Below are positions 39,179 to 46,908 of a DNA stretch of 62,419 nucleotides, in pieces; position 1 is the stretch's first letter, and each line of letters begins with the position of its first letter. The stretch is from a virus. The stretch lies in the IMG/VR virus record IMGVR_UViG_3300032285_003500, positions 1 to 62,419 of that record. One strand, written 5' to 3'. The position numbers and the translations under genes are program-made. A model generated the notes under the pieces. The model worked only from the letters and a program-made list of their open reading frames with translations, was not told the origin of the DNA and did no database searches.

Positions 39179-39508
39179 ATGACATACACTACACCTAAAA
39201 TATTTGCTCAGGCCAAACCCAGTGACACGCTCAACAGCACCCTCCTTTATAGTGTGCCTGGAGGTGCAAGCGCACAGGTAACACTTTTTGTTTGTAATCA
39301 GAGCAACAGTGCGGAATTCTTCCGCATTGGACTAGTTCCTGCAGGATTTACACTAGCCACACAAAGATACATCGCCTATGACACTGCCATAACAGGCAAC
39401 GGTATATTCAGTGTTGCCAGCATTGGCTTGACTGGTGGTGACGCAATTTGGATACGTAGCAGCAACGGAAACCTGAGCTTCACTGCCACAGGCATGGAGT
39501 TTACCTGA
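39179..39508 (+). CDS. Small virion-associated protein, related in plan to 21767
   Basis: A 109-aa beta-rich protein (MTYTTPKIFAQAKPSDTLNSTLLYSVPGG). Size, position just before a collagen-like fibre and the core pattern (ITLFVCNQS.. FRIGLVP) are like the 111-aa gene at 21767. Probable structural or adapter protein; no specific function. Confidence 0.6.
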   Translation: MTYTTPKIFAQAKPSDTLNSTLLYSVPGGASAQVTLFVCNQSNSAEFFRIGLVPAGFTLATQRYIAYDTAITGNGIFSVASIGLTGGDAIWIRSSNGNLSFTATGMEFT

Positions 39509-39526
39509 TCACTGTGAAAACTATTC

Positions 39527-39532
39527 TAAATA
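39527..39532 (+). promoter_or_regulatory. TAAATA late-promoter box
   Basis: CTAAATATT, 27 nt before the ATG at 39560; CTAGGAC lies between. Confidence 0.5.
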
Positions 39533-39559
39533 TTCAACTATTTTCCTAGGACAAGTTTT

Positions 39560-42160
39560 ATGGACACTGGTAAACTTACCATTCGCGGCACAATAGACGC
39601 AAGCAATAACACTGCCAGCTTTGTTCTGCCCAAAGGCACGACTGCCCAACGCCCCTCCAGCCCCACTGGCGGCATGATGCGTTACAACACAGATATAAAT
39701 CAAATCGAAACATGGGATGGAAGCATTTGGGTGCGAGTGGGCGGCACTGGCACAACTGGTACAACTGGCTCAGGAGCCACAGGAGCCACAGGAGCCACAG
39801 GCTCCACAGGAGCTCCAGGATCTGCTTCCAACACCGGAGCAACTGGTGCCAGTGGAATAGGCCCCACAGGAGCTACAGGAGCCACAGGAGTCCCTGGATC
39901 TGCTTCCAACACTGGGGCAACTGGGGCTACAGGTCCTGTGGGCTGGACGGGTCCCACAGGCGTGGCTGGGGCTGCGGCCAATACTGGTGCAACTGGCTCA
40001 ACTGGAACAACTGGAGGCAGTGGTGCCACAGGAGCCACAGGGGCCAAAGGAGATTCTGGCTCTGCAGGAGTGCCAGGGCCCTCTGGAGTTACGGGCGCCT
40101 CAGGTTCACAAGGTCCATCAGGACCAACTGGAGTGCAGGGCCAAACTGGAGCCACAGGCAACCAGGGGTTGACAGGAGCCACTGGTAGAACAGGCGCCAC
40201 AGGTGCAACTGGCACAAACGGCACTGGGGTTACTGGAGCAACAGGCGCCCCTGGAACAGCCGCCAACACTGGTGCAACTGGGGTCACTGGCCCCACAGGG
40301 GGTGGAGGTGCAAGCCTGCCTATCAGCAGTGCTGATGTGACCTTCTTGCAGGCGGGCACTAGTGCAGTTTCACGCACTGGTCAGTCCAAGTATCGCGATG
40401 TGGTGTCAGTATTGGATTTTGGTGCAGTGGGTGATGGCACAACTGATGACACAACTGCCATACAGAATGCACTGAATACGAAAAAGAATGTTTACCTGCC
40501 ACCTGGAAGATATTTGGTCACATCCGGACTTGCCATGACTTCTAACGGTCAAAGGATGTATGGGGAAAGTGGTTTTGGTCCATTTGCCCTTACTGAGGTG
40601 TCGGCAGCAACAACCGCCTGCACTTTTATTGAATGGGGAGCTCCCAATGACGGTGCGGAAAGAAATGTTATCACCATTGATGAACTAGCACATTGCATAA
40701 TTGAATCCCTTGTTATTCGAAGAAGTCCTGCCCAATTTTCAAATCAGCTTACAAATGGCCACGCTGTGGTGTTTAAGAACTCATACTGTTCCGAAGTGAG
40801 AACATGCAGAATCACAGGCACGGGCAACGGCATTTCCATGTGGGGCACAGGCAATCAGGTGATCGATTGTGAACTGAGGGCGTTTTACGGAAGTTATGGG
40901 GTAAGATATTTTGGCACCGCAGCCAAACCCAGCCTTCGCGGTGTGCTTCAACGAGTTGTTTCAGATCAAGTAGATGCATTTGCTTACGGAGTTCCCACTT
41001 CTTTCACTCATGTGGAATATGACAGTTATGCTCACAGTCTGATCATTGAGGCATGTGCTCTGCTCCAAGGCAACACCGCAATTTATATGCATGATAGCAT
41101 AGGCCTAGCAGACTCCTGGCCCACGTGGATACATGCTTTTGACGTAGAGTGTGATCATCAATATGGCACAGGAATAATTTTAAGTGGAGGGGAAGGTTGT
41201 TTTATTACCACAAGTTGGATTGGCTCCACTTACTTGGGCAATGGCATTGTCACACAAGGAAATTGGCGCGGTGAACTACTGGTCACCAATAGCCGCATTT
41301 TGGGCAATGCCCAGTATGGCATTTTGTTGAATGCTGGCGTTGATGCATGCATAAACAACAATATTATCAGCGCCAACTCCCAACACACCGCAGGTTGTGC
41401 AAATGTGGGAGTGGGAGTCAATGTGAGCAAATTTGCTATCACAGGTAATAAGATTGGTGGCGACATCGTTGGCAACGTGGGTCCACAAACTTATGGTATA
41501 TACATTGTGGGTGGCACAACTGATTATTATCAAATAGTGGGTAATGTTATTGTTGGTAGCACCACTGCCATCTCGGATGGCGCTACTAGTGCCACCAACA
41601 AGATTGTTCAAGACTTTACTGTAAACGGCGGCGGCCTAAAAATGACCGGCAACCTGATTGCTGCCAGTCTTGTTCCACTGGCTGACAATACCTACGATCT
41701 TGGCGGACTGCCTGGATCTCGTTGGGCAAACGTTTATGCTGCCAACGGCACCATCAACACAAGTGACGCATCTTTAAAAACCAACATTTCTCCACTGCCC
41801 ACAGTATTGACAATTATTGAGGACATTGATCCCGTAACCTTCAAGTGGATTTCAGGTGGACTTGTGCAAGAAAAGAGAGTCACCCGGAAACAATTTCCTG
41901 TGCTGGGTGGTGAAGGATTTGTGGAACAAGATGTGGAGGAAACAGTTTATGTGGATAGACCGGGCAAGCGCACCCATTGGGGCTTCCTGGCATCTGATGT
42001 GAAGGCTGCCTTTGACAAAACTGGCATGGACTTTGGTGGTTATGTAAAAGATGAACAGGGCACTGAGCATCTGAGACCAGACCAGTTGATCCCCGTTCTG
42101 TGGAAAGCTGTGCAGGAATTGAAGGCAGAAATAGATATCCTCAAAGCTTCCAAATCGTAA
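39560..42160 (+). CDS. Tailspike-like fibre: collagen, pectate-lyase-fold, S74 chaperone
   Basis: An 866-aa protein. Residues 1-60 are a head-binding segment with [16 protein letters not shown]. Residues of about 60-250 are Gly-X-Y repeats. Then [22 protein letters not shown] and [10 protein letters not shown] begin a Pectate_lyase_3 right-handed beta-helix (about 285-690), the fold of phage depolymerases. The end is a Peptidase_S74 autocleaving chaperone: SDASLKTNI with the Ser and Lys, then [13 protein letters not shown], and a terminal coiled coil ([15 protein letters not shown]). A polysaccharide-degrading or receptor-binding role is inferred from the fold; catalytic residues were not identified. 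Confidence 0.85.
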   Translation: MDTGKLTIRGTIDASNNTASFVLPKGTTAQRPSSPTGGMMRYNTDINQIETWDGSIWVRVGGTGTTGTTGSGATGATGATGSTGAPGSASNTGATGASGIGPTGATGATGVPGSASNTGATGATGPVGWTGPTGVAGAAANTGATGSTGTTGGSGATGATGAKGDSGSAGVPGPSGVTGASGSQGPSGPTGVQGQTGATGNQGLTGATGRTGATGATGTNGTGVTGATGAPGTAANTGATGVTGPTGGGGASLPISSADVTFLQAGTSAVSRTGQSKYRDVVSVLDFGAVGDGTTDDTTAIQNALNTKKNVYLPPGRYLVTSGLAMTSNGQRMYGESGFGPFALTEVSAATTACTFIEWGAPNDGAERNVITIDELAHCIIESLVIRRSPAQFSNQLTNGHAVVFKNSYCSEVRTCRITGTGNGISMWGTGNQVIDCELRAFYGSYGVRYFGTAAKPSLRGVLQRVVSDQVDAFAYGVPTSFTHVEYDSYAHSLIIEACALLQGNTAIYMHDSIGLADSWPTWIHAFDVECDHQYGTGIILSGGEGCFITTSWIGSTYLGNGIVTQGNWRGELLVTNSRILGNAQYGILLNAGVDACINNNIISANSQHTAGCANVGVGVNVSKFAITGNKIGGDIVGNVGPQTYGIYIVGGTTDYYQIVGNVIVGSTTAISDGATSATNKIVQDFTVNGGGLKMTGNLIAASLVPLADNTYDLGGLPGSRWANVYAANGTINTSDASLKTNISPLPTVLTIIEDIDPVTFKWISGGLVQEKRVTRKQFPVLGGEGFVEQDVEETVYVDRPGKRTHWGFLASDVKAAFDKTGMDFGGYVKDEQGTEHLRPDQLIPVLWKAVQELKAEIDILKASKS

Positions 42161-42173
42161 CCATGCCCACTTG

Positions 42174-42199
42174 GGATGCTGTCTTACCTGACAGCATCC
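42174..42199 (+). terminator. Hairpin after the tailspike gene
   Basis: GGATGCTGTC (42174-42183), TTACCT, GACAGCATCC (42190-42199): a 10-bp perfect stem 14 nt after the stop. No U-tract. Confidence 0.55.
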
Positions 42200-42247
42200 T
42201 GCACATGATCCTTTGCCAATTTGGTGCTGCGGTAAGATCAGAACCTG

Positions 42248-42253
42248 TAAATA
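42248..42253 (+). promoter_or_regulatory. TAAATA box 7 nt before a start codon
   Basis: TGTAAATAG with its last base 7 nt before the ATG at 42261, and no Shine-Dalgarno. If used as a T4-type late promoter, transcription would begin at about the start codon. Confidence 0.45.
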
Positions 42254-42260
42254 GTCAGTC

Positions 42261-42839
42261 ATGACAGCCTACGTACAGATAATAGTTCCACAAGAATTTA
42301 CTCCACAGCAGATCAAAACTTGGTTTGCTACTGTGGAAAATAATTTGCCCAGTGGATTGATTAGCAGCACCAGCCTTGAACAAAAGGGCCAAGTGCGCAA
42401 CAGTAAGTTTTTTCACAAACAAACTGCCAATAAAAAACATGCATATGTGATCCCCCTTGTGCGCGATCTGGATGCCAGTGAAGTACACAGCATACTAAAA
42501 AACTGGTGCGAAATCTATAGTGATGGAGACTTCACCTTTGACTACAGTCAAAGTGAGGGCATCAAGAGTGCTCCTCCACCCAGCCTAGAACAACACAAGA
42601 TTGATCAAGTGTTGGATGCATGGGCCAAGCATCAGCATCAGGCTTGGATGAAACGCCACACTGATCAGGGTTGGAGATATGGTGTGCGACTCAGCAGCAA
42701 GCACAAGACCCATCCTTGGATACAACCTTGGGAAATATTACCATCCCAGGCACGGGAAATCAACATCAAGGGTGTAAAAGATCTGCTCCATATCCTCAAT
42801 GACTTTGGATATACCCTAGTGCAAAAAGCCGAATCCTAA
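42261..42839 (+). CDS. RyR-domain protein
   Basis: A 192-aa protein. The C-terminal 90 residues match the RyR domain: DQVLDAWAKHQHQAWMKRH, QGWRYGVRLSSKHKTHPWIQ, PWEILPSQAREIN, LLHILNDFGYTLV. In animals the domain sits in ryanodine receptors; in bacteria and phages it occurs in standalone proteins, sometimes linked to nucleotide-ligand sensing or defence. The N-terminal 100 residues are unrecognised. There is no Shine-Dalgarno, and the TAAATA box is 7 nt upstream, so a leaderless mRNA is likely. Confidence 0.65.
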   Translation: MTAYVQIIVPQEFTPQQIKTWFATVENNLPSGLISSTSLEQKGQVRNSKFFHKQTANKKHAYVIPLVRDLDASEVHSILKNWCEIYSDGDFTFDYSQSEGIKSAPPPSLEQHKIDQVLDAWAKHQHQAWMKRHTDQGWRYGVRLSSKHKTHPWIQPWEILPSQAREINIKGVKDLLHILNDFGYTLVQKAES

Positions 42840-42866
42840 GTAGACAAAATGCGCCTTTATCAGCTA

Positions 42867-42872
42867 TAAATA
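42867..42872 (+). promoter_or_regulatory. TATAAATA late-promoter box for the vWA gene
   Basis: TATAAATA spans 42865-42872. The ATG at 42943 is 70 nt away, leaving a leader with two hairpins. Confidence 0.55.
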
Positions 42873-42874
42873 TT

Positions 42875-42925
42875 CTGTCAGCAAAATGTTGACAGTTTAT
42901 AGTCGTGTGGCAGTCAAGTCCACAC
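42875..42925 (+). promoter_or_regulatory. Structured leader of the vWA gene
   Basis: CTGTCAGCA (42875-42883), AAA, TGTTGACAG (42887-42895) forms a 9-bp stem with one G-U. GTGTGG (42905-42910) and CCACAC (42920-42925) form a second stem. AAAGG follows 9 nt before the ATG. Confidence 0.45.
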
Positions 42926-42942
42926 AGTGAAAGGCAACAGTA

Positions 42943-43674
42943 ATGAACAATGTTCATATCGCAGCGGCATTCCCTGCACAAAATCTCCACACATTCAAAG
43001 CACACACCGCTGGCAATAACGGAACACTCATCGCAGTTATTCTGGATGAAAGTGGCAGCATGACAAGCTGCCGTGCAGCCACCATTAGCGGCTTCAACGA
43101 GTTTGTGCAAGGTCAACGTAGTGCCAGTGGGGCAGGTGAAGCTTATCTGAGCCTCATCAAGTTTGACGCTCCACATATCAAGAAGGTCTATGAGAACGTG
43201 CATGTGGGCAGTGTGCCCATGTTGAACAATGAAACCTATGCACCCAATGGTGGCACCAACCTCATGGATGCCATTGGTCAAACGCTCAACGGTGTTAACG
43301 CTGTGCTGGCTGGTCACGCACAGGAGGCTAGGCCTGGAGTGCTGGTGGTGATCATCACTGATGGTCAGGAAAACAGCAGCCGTGAATACAACGGTGATCA
43401 GATCAAGAGCATGGTGAAGGCTGCAGAAGAGTCAGACTGGACATTCACCTTCCTGGGCGCCAATGTGGACGCCTTCAGCATGGGCAGCACTTTTGGTATG
43501 AATGCCAGCAACAGCATCAACTACAGCACTTCCAGCATGGCCGCCACCATGGACGTGCTCACCAAAACAACTGTAAATCTGCGCACAGCCAAGATGGCTG
43601 GAACCAGCACTGCTGAAATCTACTCTCAGAGTCTATACAGCAATGCAGATCGCAGCCGCACCATGGGCAAGTAA
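42943..43674 (+). CDS. von Willebrand factor A-domain protein
   Basis: A 243-aa vWA-fold protein. The metal-ion-dependent adhesion site is complete: DESGS (Asp35, Ser37, Ser39), GGTNL (Thr near 105) and ITDGQEN. Phage vWA proteins are common but mostly uncharacterised; some bacterial ones pair with MoxR-type ATPases, none of which is next to this gene. A protein-binding or assembly role is inferred. Confidence 0.8.
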   Translation: MNNVHIAAAFPAQNLHTFKAHTAGNNGTLIAVILDESGSMTSCRAATISGFNEFVQGQRSASGAGEAYLSLIKFDAPHIKKVYENVHVGSVPMLNNETYAPNGGTNLMDAIGQTLNGVNAVLAGHAQEARPGVLVVIITDGQENSSREYNGDQIKSMVKAAEESDWTFTFLGANVDAFSMGSTFGMNASNSINYSTSSMAATMDVLTKTTVNLRTAKMAGTSTAEIYSQSLYSNADRSRTMGK

Positions 43675-43676
43675 TC

Positions 43677-44438
43677 ATGCGCGACCGTAATCAGCAATAT
43701 GAAGTGGTGGTGCGACCCAAAGGGCGCACACCAGCAGATGAATATCAGCACAGAGGCGAAACCTTTATTGAAGGTCGATCCAACAGCTGGTATGAGATTG
43801 AACTTGTAAACCATACTCATGTTCGTTGTCTAGCTGTACTCAGTGTGGACGGTGTAGGTGTAATTGATGGAGAATCAGCAAGTTATGACAGCAAGGGCTT
43901 TGTTTTGGAGGCCTATGGCCGAACCACAGTGCCTGGCTGGCTCATGAACAGTAAGCAGGCTGCCAAGTTTGTGTTCAGTAGTGTGGGCAAGAGTTATGCT
44001 GAACAATCCGGCAAGGGTGGTAATCCTGGTGTGATTGGTGCAGCATTCTTTCCAGCCAAGCATGACATGGTGACTAGTGCCACACTATTGTACCAAAACT
44101 CCCCTATGACTCAGGGAGTTCCTAACAGCGCAGTGCGTGCTTATAATTTAAGCACCCTTAGCCCAGTGTCCAACTCTTTGAGCAGTAGCAGTGCTAGTGT
44201 AGGCACAGGCTGGGGTGAGAGTGTGATGTTCAACACCACACAAACTCACTTCTCCAAGGCCAGCCACACACCGGCTGCTGTGATGGTGATCAGATACGAC
44301 AGTGCTGACAACTTGCAGGCCATGGGCATACGGTTGCGTGATCGTTACAGTAGTGGCAGTCAGGCATTTCCAGCCAACAGTCCAGGAGGCTACTGTAAGC
44401 CGCCGCCAGTTTGGGTGCGTAACAAAACAGGATCGTAA
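43677..44438 (+). CDS. Conserved hypothetical protein
   Basis: A 253-aa protein, 2 nt after the vWA gene. YEVVVRPKGRTPADEYQHRGETFIEG, then LAVLSVDGVGVIDGESASYDSKGFVL and VPGWLMNSKQAAKFVF, resemble a widespread bacterial and phage family of unknown function (recalled). The C-terminus ends with a Gly/Pro segment. No signal peptide or membrane helix. Confidence 0.6.
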   Translation: MRDRNQQYEVVVRPKGRTPADEYQHRGETFIEGRSNSWYEIELVNHTHVRCLAVLSVDGVGVIDGESASYDSKGFVLEAYGRTTVPGWLMNSKQAAKFVFSSVGKSYAEQSGKGGNPGVIGAAFFPAKHDMVTSATLLYQNSPMTQGVPNSAVRAYNLSTLSPVSNSLSSSSASVGTGWGESVMFNTTQTHFSKASHTPAAVMVIRYDSADNLQAMGIRLRDRYSSGSQAFPANSPGGYCKPPPVWVRNKTGS

Positions 44439-44442
44439 CAAG

Positions 44443-44464
44443 AATAGGGCAGAAATGCCCTATT
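44443..44464 (+). terminator. Intrinsic terminator
   Basis: AATAGGGCA (44443-44451), GAAA tetraloop, TGCCCTATT (44456-44464), then TTCTCC. It ends the vWA unit just before the alarmone-hydrolase promoter. Confidence 0.7.
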
Positions 44465-44494
44465 TTCTCCTGCCTGATCAAACAAATAAAGGTG

Positions 44495-44522
44495 TTGACA
44501 TCTAGTCTATATGTGCTATCAT
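44495..44522 (+). promoter_or_regulatory. Sigma70-type promoter for the alarmone hydrolase
   Basis: TTGACA (44495-44500), 16-nt spacer, TATCAT (44517-44522). The ATG at 44529 is only 6 nt after the -10, so the mRNA would be leaderless. Confidence 0.65.
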
Positions 44523-44528
44523 GAACTC

Positions 44529-45098
44529 ATGAACAGAGAACAACTCCTTCGCGATCCCCTGGTTGTGCGTGCCATTGAATTTGCCACGGCTGCACATGAG
44601 TCAATTGGGCAACGTCGCAAGTATAGCGATGAGCCATACATCGTGCATCCTCTGGATGTAATCGAGATCCTGCTCAAGTTCTCGTCACATCCAGTCACGG
44701 CTGAAATGCTCGCCGCCGCTGCGTGTCATGATGTGGTGGAAGATACGCCTGTGACGCTGGAGCAAGTGCAAGCTGAGTTTGGGCCAGATGTGGCAGTGCT
44801 GGTGGAGGCGCTTACAGATGTGAGCCGTCCTGAGCACGGTAATCGTCGCGCTCGCAAGGCTCTGGATCTGGCTCACACGGCTGCCGCCCCTGTGGCTGCT
44901 AAGACTGTCAAGCTGGCTGATCTTATCAGCAATGCTAGAAGCATTGTGGCGCATGACCCTGGATTTGCAAGGGTGTGGCTGCGTGAAAAGGCTGCCATTC
45001 TGGAGGCATGTGCTGATGCTGATCCTGGACTGTTGGCTGAAGCGCAGCGAGTGCTGAATGTGAGTCTGGCTGCACTTGCCCATCGCAGAGGCAAGTAA
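44529..45098 (+). CDS. Small alarmone hydrolase, (p)ppGpp 3'-pyrophosphohydrolase-like
   Basis: A 189-aa HD-domain protein of the SpoT-HD/MESH1 type. His23 (AHESIGQRRKYS), His40 (YIVHPLDV), His67-Asp68 followed by VVEDT (Glu71, Asp72), and KLADLISN with a later Asp follow the order of the Mn-binding (p)ppGpp hydrolases. No synthetase domain is present. The role inferred is removal of (p)ppGpp or related alarmones to blunt the host stringent response or alarmone-based toxins. The start at 44529 lacks a Shine-Dalgarno. Confidence 0.8.
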   Translation: MNREQLLRDPLVVRAIEFATAAHESIGQRRKYSDEPYIVHPLDVIEILLKFSSHPVTAEMLAAAACHDVVEDTPVTLEQVQAEFGPDVAVLVEALTDVSRPEHGNRRARKALDLAHTAAAPVAAKTVKLADLISNARSIVAHDPGFARVWLREKAAILEACADADPGLLAEAQRVLNVSLAALAHRRGK

Positions 45099-45143
45099 AA
45101 ATCACACCCTTGAGTTCAACATTCGACAGAATAGGAAGCAAAA

Positions 45144-45593
45144 ATGATTTATCTGGAAGGTGATCTAATCCAAGCACCACAGACTGTGATTGTGCATGGG
45201 TGCAACAACCGCGGTGTAATGGGCAGTGGAGTGGCACGACAAATTCGTGCTCGCTGGCCCTTGGCCTATGAAGTTTATAATATTCAGTTTACCCAGGCAG
45301 GTCTGGCACTGGGCTCGCTTGTGAATGTGCAAACTGAGGATGGAAAAATCATTGTCAATGCTATCACACAAGATGGCTTTGGTGGCGATGGTGCCATGTA
45401 TGTGAGCTATGATGCAATTGAGCAATGTTTTATTGCACTCAATGATTACATGAGGGACTGGAACCTGCAAGAGGCAGCCCTTCCGCGCATTGGCGCAGGC
45501 TTGGGAGGTGGTGACTGGCAGGTGATTGAACAGATTATCAATAGCACAGCCACCAACTACACTCCTGTGGTGTATGATTTCGTGCCCTTGTAA
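45144..45593 (+). CDS. Macro-domain protein (ADP-ribose binding)
   Basis: A 149-aa macro domain. HGCNNRGVMGSGVA at about 18-31 holds the Asn pair and Gly loop, and PRIGAGLGGGDW at about 115-126 is the phosphate loop. This resembles ADP-ribose-1''-phosphate phosphatases (Poa1 type). Such proteins remove ADP-ribose or process its derivatives; in a phage they may recycle NAD products or reverse ADP-ribosylating defences. AGGAAG precedes the ATG. Confidence 0.8.
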   Translation: MIYLEGDLIQAPQTVIVHGCNNRGVMGSGVARQIRARWPLAYEVYNIQFTQAGLALGSLVNVQTEDGKIIVNAITQDGFGGDGAMYVSYDAIEQCFIALNDYMRDWNLQEAALPRIGAGLGGGDWQVIEQIINSTATNYTPVVYDFVPL

Positions 45594-45629
45594 TATTTGA
45601 GTGATAGGTTTATACACATGCACTTGGAA

Positions 45630-45635
45630 TAAATA
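45630..45635 (+). promoter_or_regulatory. TAAATA box 5 nt before a start codon
   Basis: AATAAATAAG with its last base 5 nt before the ATG at 45641. No Shine-Dalgarno. Confidence 0.45.
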
Positions 45636-45640
45636 AGTGC

Positions 45641-46540
45641 ATGTGTATTATTATTGGCAAATGGTTTCCAGAAACTGGCTGGATTGGAATAAAAAACAGA
45701 GATCGCAACTATATCCCGGAAATCAGTTTCCGTAAAAAGCGCAGTGATGGTATAGAGATACTTTATTTTTGGGATGATGTTACCCAATACTGTGAGGGTT
45801 TGAACAGCGCAGGAGTTTGCGTGCTGAGTGCCAGTCTCATGGTCAAAGACGATGAAAAAGAAATCACGGTTCGTGTCAAGCAGCCCAGCAAAGATGGTGT
45901 AAAGATCAAGAAGGCTCTCAAGTGTGCTGACGTGCGCTCCTGTGCAGAAAGCTTGGTGGAACAAAAGTTGCCTGGAAATACTCTGGTGTTTGATAAAGAC
46001 ACTATGATACTCATTGAGGGTTGCTGGCGCCCAGGTGAATATGACAGCCAAGGGTATGACTACAAAATGCAGGAAATACCCACTCATGAAACGGTTATAA
46101 GAACAAATCATGGAGTTCTGTTGCCCTGGGCTGGTTATCAACGTGGGGATAGCCCTCAACAAACAATGAGCCGTATCAGCAGCGAAAGCAGACGCAATAT
46201 TGCACAACTGGCCTGCCAAGACTGCACTACTGCGCATGACGTGTTGGATAATCTCACAAAAGATTACACAGGTAACGGACAGTTGAATGCACTACGCACC
46301 AGCACAGACAAGAAAAAGATGCGCACCACCAGCCAAATACTAGTAGTGCCCCAAGAATGCACCATGTATGTGCGTCCTGTTCAAAGCAACATGGACTATA
46401 ATTTTTGGAAGTTGAATGACCCTGCACAACAGACCTGGGTTGAGCTACTCAGTAACAGAGTGCTGTATAATCATCTCAACAATGTGGACAGAGATGACAA
46501 GCCCACCTTTAAGAAAAATCTAAACCATAAAACTAAATAA
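45641..46540 (+). CDS. Ntn-hydrolase with N-terminal Cys nucleophile (C45/PVA-like)
   Basis: A 299-aa protein. Cys2 after the initiator Met (MCIIIGK) would be the nucleophile. NRD at 19-21, EGLNSAGVCVLSAS near 59-72 and RTNHGVLLPWAGY near 147-159 follow the order of penicillin-V-acylase, bile-salt-hydrolase and acyl-CoA:6-APA acyltransferase relatives. These cleave or transfer amide-linked acyl groups; acyl-homoserine-lactone hydrolysis is one activity in the superfamily. I recall similar proteins in other T4-like marine phages. The substrate is unknown. Probably leaderless. Confidence 0.7.
   Translation: MCIIIGKWFPETGWIGIKNRDRNYIPEISFRKKRSDGIEILYFWDDVTQYCEGLNSAGVCVLSASLMVKDDEKEITVRVKQPSKDGVKIKKALKCADVRSCAESLVEQKLPGNTLVFDKDTMILIEGCWRPGEYDSQGYDYKMQEIPTHETVIRTNHGVLLPWAGYQRGDSPQQTMSRISSESRRNIAQLACQDCTTAHDVLDNLTKDYTGNGQLNALRTSTDKKKMRTTSQILVVPQECTMYVRPVQSNMDYNFWKLNDPAQQTWVELLSNRVLYNHLNNVDRDDKPTFKKNLNHKTK
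46534..46539 (+). promoter_or_regulatory. TAAATA box upstream of the 70-aa gene
   Basis: CTAAATAAT overlapping the previous stop codon, 94 nt before the ATG at 46634. Weaker support because of the distance. Confidence 0.35.
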
Positions 46541-46583
46541 TTCTGATCCCAAGAACGAAAAATACTGATTGACGTACACATGC

Positions 46584-46612
46584 ACCGATGCTGGAAATCC
46601 AGTCCCATCGGT
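46584..46612 (+). promoter_or_regulatory. Leader hairpin of the 70-aa gene
   Basis: ACCGATG (46584-46590) pairs with CATCGGT (46606-46612), and inside it CTGG-AAAT-CCAG (46591-46602) forms a coaxial stem. The Shine-Dalgarno TAGGAGAT follows 8 nt later, so the hairpin could tune access to it. Confidence 0.45.
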
Positions 46613-46633
46613 AATCAGCTTAGGAGATCAGCC

Positions 46634-46846
46634 ATGATTGTTTATAGTGCTAGTCCTGATCAAGCTCTGGTTGTAGAACCAGGCGAACGTTTGGTTTATG
46701 GTGACAGTGAACACCTGCTCCAGGGTTTTGGAGAAGTGCATTTGAGCAGCACAGGACAACTTGTTGTAAATGGACAACCTGTAAACAGTGTGATCCGCCG
46801 TTATGTTTATGTGAGAAAGCTGGGTTATTCACAAAACCGCAGCTGA
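46634..46846 (+). CDS. Small hypothetical protein
   Basis: A 70-aa beta-rich protein (MIVYSASPDQALVVEPGERLVYG). The regular alternation of Gly/Asn turns and hydrophobic strands suggests a small barrel. Unrecognised. The start at 46634 is chosen because of TAGGAGAT 8 nt upstream. Confidence 0.55.
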   Translation: MIVYSASPDQALVVEPGERLVYGDSEHLLQGFGEVHLSSTGQLVVNGQPVNSVIRRYVYVRKLGYSQNRS

Positions 46847-46858
46847 GCCCTAAAAAGG

Positions 46859-46886
46859 TTGACAGGTTCACATGTGATGCTATACT
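46859..46886 (+). promoter_or_regulatory. Sigma70-type promoter for DNA ligase
   Basis: TTGACA (46859-46864), 16-nt spacer, TATACT (46881-46886), followed by AAGGAGA at 46897 and the ATG at 46909. The best early promoter in the window. Confidence 0.75.
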
Positions 46887-46908
46887 CAGGGCACACAAGG
46901 AGATACCC

